8,711 nt of DNA from Comamonadaceae bacterium. Its GTDB lineage: Bacteria > Pseudomonadota > Gammaproteobacteria > Burkholderiales > Burkholderiaceae_C. A model generated the notes under the pieces. The model did not search any database. It was not told the DNA's origin and was given only the letters and a program-made list of their open reading frames with translations. Positions 5,844 through 8,711 of the stretch are shown piece after piece (the first letter of the stretch is position 1; every line of letters begins with the position of its first letter). A program made the translations under genes and the position numbers. The DNA lies in NCBI GenBank assembly GCA_013298415.1, contig JAAFHN010000087.1, forward strand, positions 1-8,711. The letters run 5' to 3'.

Positions 5844-7579
5844 AAAGAAGAATTGAAAAATGAGGAGCCAGGATTTGGACCTTGGCTCAGGAGCGCGACG
5901 CCATCGATGGGCCGATTGGCCGGTGCATCGACCACCAAACAGCGTACCTCAAAACAGTTGCCCGCCTGGCCCGAATGATGCAGCCGTTGATACGAAATGC
6001 TCGCGCCGTGGCGCTCACAGAGCTCGCGAGAGATGAAAAGGCCCAGGCCGCTCGAGCGCGACTCGGAACTGAAAAAGGGCTCAAAAAGGTGGGCTTGCAC
6101 GCTGGCATCGAGCGGCTGGCCATCGCTCCACACGCAGACCGACACTTCATTGACTTGAAGCTCGGCGTACAAACGAATCGACGCAACACCGGACGAGGCG
6201 TACCGCGCCGCGTTGTCCAACAAATTCACCATGACCTGCCGCAAGTGCTCGCTTTGAAAGCGCACGGTGCAGTCGGGAATCGATATCACTTCCAGACGCG
6301 AGCCGACGCCGTTTTGCATGCGCCACTCGTCGGCGATCGCTTCCAAGTCGGCGCGCAAAGAAAGGCTGTGCCACTGCGCGCTCACACCACTTCCGTCTGC
6401 CCGCGACACGCTCAGCACATCGTTCACGATCCGGCCCAGGCGCTGCGAATTGGTGTGGATGATGCGCACCAAACGCTGCTGCGTGGCTGCGAGTTCACCT
6501 TCGGCCAAGAGGCCATTGGCTTGGGAAATGGCGGCCAGCGGGTTGCGGATCTCGTGAGCCACGGCAGCCGACATGCGCCCCATCGCGGCCAGCTTTTCCG
6601 TGCGCACACGTGCTTCGATGTCACGCAGGTCTTCCAGGTACACCACACACAGGGCCGTTCCCGGATTGCCGACCAAATTCACCATCTTGCTCTTGGCCAG
6701 CAGCCGCCTAGGGGCTGCATCAGGCCACCGCACCATGATCTCCGTGGTTTGTTCGCCTTGAACAAAGCTCTGGGCCGCGAGTTGCGCCAGTTCGTGCCAA
6801 GAAGCCTCGCCAGCCAACACAAACGGGGCTGAACGCGCTGCCCTTCCCGGCGGTTGCAGCATGCGCTGCGCAGCCGGGTTGAGCGAGTGCACCACGCCGT
6901 TGGCATCCACCATCAGCACGCCATCGCTGAGCACCTCAATTACATGCTGATTCACGAGGGTTTGCATGCGTGCCACCGATTCACTGGCCCTCGCCAAGGC
7001 CTCTTCTTCTGCCAAGCGCTGGGCCAGCGGATGAGCGGTGAGCGCGACACCGAAAAAGCCCATGCCGAAGAGCCCCGCCTGCGCCAAACGCGGCGTCATG
7101 TCGCCTGCCGCCGTCGTAAACCACCAAGCATCAGCCAACAGAAAAAGGGAGGCCGCCGCCGCCGTGGCCATCGACAACAGGCTCGATCCCAGTACCGCTG
7201 CCGTGAGCACCGGCAAGATGAAGAGCGACGCGTAATTCAGGCCCGCGATCTGCGCCCCATGGATGCCCGCAAACATGAGCACATCCACGCCCACGCTCCG
7301 CGGCCAGTGCCGATCAAATTGGGCGAGGCTTGAAGGTGCCTGCCCTCGCACCCGTTCGTAGACAGCGTACGAGGCATACGCCACGCAAAGCGCCGCGAGG
7401 GGGGTTGACGCGCCGCCAAAAATGGACAGCACCACGGCGGCAACGGCGAGCACAAGGCCGAGCGCAACCCGCGTGGACATAAGGACCTGCCACAGGCGCG
7501 CGGAGCTGGGGGGCGCGTGCGATTTGGCGCTGGAAGCCAACAGCCATTTGGGATTCGGAGCCGCCCGGGCGTCGCTCAT
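5840..7579 (-). CDS. pilS: Sensor histidine kinase PilS
   Basis: This inner-membrane kinase phosphorylates PilR; in Pseudomonas, PilS senses pilin levels within the membrane. The 579 residues from the chosen start show about six membrane helices (roughly 37-54, 60-75, 97-113, 117-137, 139-158, 168-186). A PAS-like region follows at about 205-320. The dimerisation/phospho-acceptor helix holds H342 in AHEIRNPLA. The ATPase has N-box N452-x3-N456, a modified G1 box (SDGQP, 485-489), F-box LFEPFF and G2 box GLGLF (511-515). The frame is open to 7675, but the ATG at 7579 forms an ATGA overlap with the preceding stop, and the extra 32 residues are Arg/Pro-rich and unlike a PilS N-terminus. The last 20 residues or so trail past the kinase core. 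It overlaps pilR by four bases. Confidence 0.87.
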   Translation of the reverse strand: MSDARAAPNPKWLLASSAKSHAPPSSARLWQVLMSTRVALGLVLAVAAVVLSIFGGASTPLAALCVAYASYAVYERVRGQAPSSLAQFDRHWPRSVGVDVLMFAGIHGAQIAGLNYASLFILPVLTAAVLGSSLLSMATAAAASLFLLADAWWFTTAAGDMTPRLAQAGLFGMGFFGVALTAHPLAQRLAEEEALARASESVARMQTLVNQHVIEVLSDGVLMVDANGVVHSLNPAAQRMLQPPGRAARSAPFVLAGEASWHELAQLAAQSFVQGEQTTEIMVRWPDAAPRRLLAKSKMVNLVGNPGTALCVVYLEDLRDIEARVRTEKLAAMGRMSAAVAHEIRNPLAAISQANGLLAEGELAATQQRLVRIIHTNSQRLGRIVNDVLSVSRADGSGVSAQWHSLSLRADLEAIADEWRMQNGVGSRLEVISIPDCTVRFQSEHLRQVMVNLLDNAARYASSGVASIRLYAELQVNEVSVCVWSDGQPLDASVQAHLFEPFFSSESRSSGLGLFISRELCERHGASISYQRLHHSGQAGNCFEVRCLVVDAPANRPIDGVALLSQGPNPGSSFFNSSL

Positions 7580-7845
7580 TTCGGGCCGAGTTGGGCATGG
7601 GCTTCGCTGCAGTACGGGCGTCCAAGCCTGGGCACCGCGTCTGGCCCTGGCAAGTGCAGCCCGCAGTGCGCGCAAGCGAGCATCTGAACCGCGCCCCCAC
7701 CAGCGGCCGCGGATTTTGAGTGTGCTGGCTTTCTCTCGTCAGGCGAGGCCTGGTCTTCGCGCTTGCCTACTTGATCCGCCTTACGCTGGTGTTTCCACCA
7801 CATGAAGCCGAGCACCACCACAAGAATCGACATCAACCATTTCAT
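7576..7845 (-). CDS. PP0621 family small membrane-anchored protein
   Basis: This encodes 89 residues. Residues 2-17 form one N-terminal hydrophobic helix ending in WWK, followed by a charged and Ala/Gly-rich segment at about 18-55. The C-terminal domain has four potential metal ligands: C58-x2-C61 and C79-x3-H83 (CAHCGLHLP, then YCSEAH). This pattern and the place next to pilS match what I recall as the PP0621 family, named from P. putida; its function is unknown. The TRASH-like or zinc-ribbon look suggests zinc or another metal, by inference. The ATG at 7845 overlaps the ccsA stop by four bases, and its TGA overlaps the pilS ATG by four bases. A longer reading of the same frame up to 8544 is an antisense-like artefact lying over ccsA in another frame. 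Confidence 0.8.
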   Translation of the reverse strand: MKWLMSILVVVLGFMWWKHQRKADQVGKREDQASPDERKPAHSKSAAAGGGAVQMLACAHCGLHLPGPDAVPRLGRPYCSEAHAQLGPK

Positions 7846-8603
7846 CGCTTGAGCACCACTTCCAAAACGAAACGAGATCCCACATAAGCCAGCAGCAAGA
7901 GCACAGAACCGGTGACCACCATGCGCGTTGCGCGCTGGCCTCGCCAACCTGCCAGTTTTCGCCCAATCAAGAGCATCGCAAACACCAGCCACGCGAGCAA
8001 GGAAAACACAGTTTTGTGATCCCAGCGCCAAGCCTCCAATCCCAAGACGATCCCTGCGAGCAAGGTGGCGCTCAGAAGTACAAAACCCACTGCGATGAAG
8101 CGAAACATCAAGCGTTCTAGCCCGAGCAAAGGCAGTCCTTGGTTTTGGCCGGTTGCGCCGCGAAGTTGCCGTTCGGCTTCGCGCATCAGCCAGGCGTGCA
8201 TCAAGGCTGCGGCAAACATGCCGTAGGCCGCCAAACCCAACACCCAGTGCAGTGCCAAAAGTCCTGCGGTGTGCACATGCGGCTTGCCTGGGTAGAGCTG
8301 GGCGCTGCACACGGCTGAGGCCGCCAGCACAAACAAGGTCCAGCGCATGCCAATGGCTGGAAACACTTGGCGCTCGATCGCATAGACGGCTAAGACCAAA
8401 CAAAGCGTCATCGACAGCGCGGGCGCAAAGCCAAAGCGCGGCACTGCGGCGCCCCACAATGCCCAGGCCAAGCTGACTGCATGCAGTCCGCAGGCTGCCA
8501 CCAAGCCCCATTGCTGGCGTGGGCCAGCGCCCGCCCCACGCCACGCCGCTGCGGCCAACGCCGAGTACGCGAGCGCCGCCGCCAGGCTCAAAATCAGACC
8601 CAT
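7842..8603 (-). CDS. ccsA: Cytochrome c assembly family membrane protein (CcsA/YpjD type)
   Basis: This is a polytopic inner-membrane protein of the CcsA/CcmC/CcmF haem-handling superfamily, of the short YpjD-like type. It has 253 residues and about eight hydrophobic segments (roughly 2-20, 32-50, 60-78, 87-103, 113-139, 166-187, 198-215, 228-246). The conserved tryptophan-rich stretch appears as WRWDHKTVFSLLAW (192-205), close to the WxWD motif of the family. H111, H119 and H196 are candidate haem or structural ligands. I chose the ATG at 8603 because AGGA lies nine bases upstream. A GTG at 8630 in the same frame adds nine polar residues and lacks support. Direct evidence for a role in cytochrome c maturation is weak for this subfamily, and the co-transcribed pilSR genes suggest nothing more specific. 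It is first in the four-gene unit. Confidence 0.85.
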   Translation of the reverse strand: MGLILSLAAALAYSALAAAAWRGAGAGPRQQWGLVAACGLHAVSLAWALWGAAVPRFGFAPALSMTLCLVLAVYAIERQVFPAIGMRWTLFVLAASAVCSAQLYPGKPHVHTAGLLALHWVLGLAAYGMFAAALMHAWLMREAERQLRGATGQNQGLPLLGLERLMFRFIAVGFVLLSATLLAGIVLGLEAWRWDHKTVFSLLAWLVFAMLLIGRKLAGWRGQRATRMVVTGSVLLLLAYVGSRFVLEVVLKR

Positions 8604-8612
8604 CGCTACAAT

Positions 8613-8617
8613 TCCTG
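8613..8617 (-). promoter_or_regulatory. Ribosome-binding site of ccsA
   Basis: CAGGA on the minus strand stands nine bases before the ATG at 8603. It decides the start over the upstream GTG at 8630. Confidence 0.55.
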
Positions 8618-8645
8618 AGGAAGACCGCACCCAGCCCAGCGCTCC

Positions 8646-8673
8646 AAAGTACCGGGGTCAGTACTTAGGTCAG
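8646..8673 (-). promoter_or_regulatory. Weak candidate promoter and repeats upstream of ccsA
   Basis: On the minus strand CTGACC (8673-8668) and TACTTT (8651-8646) lie 16 bases apart; both match sigma-70 only partly. The same stretch has an inverted repeat, AAGTAC/GTACTT (8647-8652, 8661-8666), and a direct repeat of GGTCAG on the plus strand (8656-8661, 8668-8673). These could be an operator. The upstream gene is outside the window; I recall divergent ffh in related genomes. Confidence 0.25.
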
Positions 8674-8711
8674 CGCTTCGGTCTCTTTTGAACAGCATTG
8701 GCAACACGCGT

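Noticed and set aside
5882..6832. Long plus-strand open frame of 316 codons opposite pilS
   Set aside because: It lies opposite the conserved kinase core of pilS, has no domain or ribosome-binding site, and has the composition of a shadow frame.
7580..7675. Upstream extension of pilS to 7675
   Set aside because: The added 32 residues overlap the PP0621-family gene, are Arg/Pro-rich and have no ribosome-binding site. The ATGA junction at 7579 is better.
7576..8544. 322-codon minus-strand frame ending with the PP0621-family protein
   Set aside because: Only the last 89 codons look like a protein. The rest overlaps ccsA in another frame and reads as an Arg/Ala/Leu-rich shadow.
8604..8630. Upstream GTG start of ccsA
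   Set aside because: The extension is nine polar residues and would place the AGGA ribosome-binding site inside the gene. The ATG at 8603 has good spacing.

Overview
The window looks like a stretch of core chromosome from a beta-proteobacterium, most likely a Comamonadaceae-type member of Burkholderiales. This rests on the GC-rich coding style, on the P. aeruginosa-like two-ATP-cone NrdA, and on the ccsA / PP0621-family / pilS / pilR order followed by nrdAB, which I recall from that group. I could not run a taxonomic search. Every gene I can support lies on the minus strand, so transcription runs from right to left.

Right part (about 8603 down to 4287): a compact four-gene unit. It begins with a CcsA/YpjD-type membrane protein of the cytochrome c assembly family. 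Next comes a small membrane-anchored PP0621-family protein with a Cys/His metal-binding signature. It ends with the PilS sensor kinase and the PilR sigma-54 activator. All three junctions are 4-base overlaps (ATGA, ATGA, GTGA), so translation is probably coupled throughout. By family knowledge PilS/PilR control type IV pilin transcription. No pilus structural gene is in the window.

Middle (4286 down to 3782): a 505-base stretch without a convincing gene. It holds two hairpins after pilR, one a possible terminator. It then holds a clear pair of NrdR boxes spaced exactly 32 bases apart over a plausible sigma-70 promoter for nrdA. A leader of about 300 bases follows, containing two short hydrophobic reading frames in different frames, possibly remains of a small membrane-protein gene.

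Left part (3781 down to 1): class Ia ribonucleotide reductase. nrdA (996 codons, all catalytic and radical-transfer residues visible) is followed after a 191-base gap by nrdB, which runs off the left edge. The gap contains a small hairpin and an extended -10 element that could give nrdB its own transcript. NrdA and NrdB together make the alpha2beta2 enzyme that produces deoxynucleotides, with NrdR as the likely repressor when dNTPs are plentiful.

I found no RNA genes, mobile elements or CRISPR arrays, and no strong evidence for a wholly new system. The points most worth a second look are the NrdR operator/long-leader arrangement, the possible broken small gene in that leader, the overlapping ccsA-PP0621-pilSR unit, and the N-terminal extension of NrdB.
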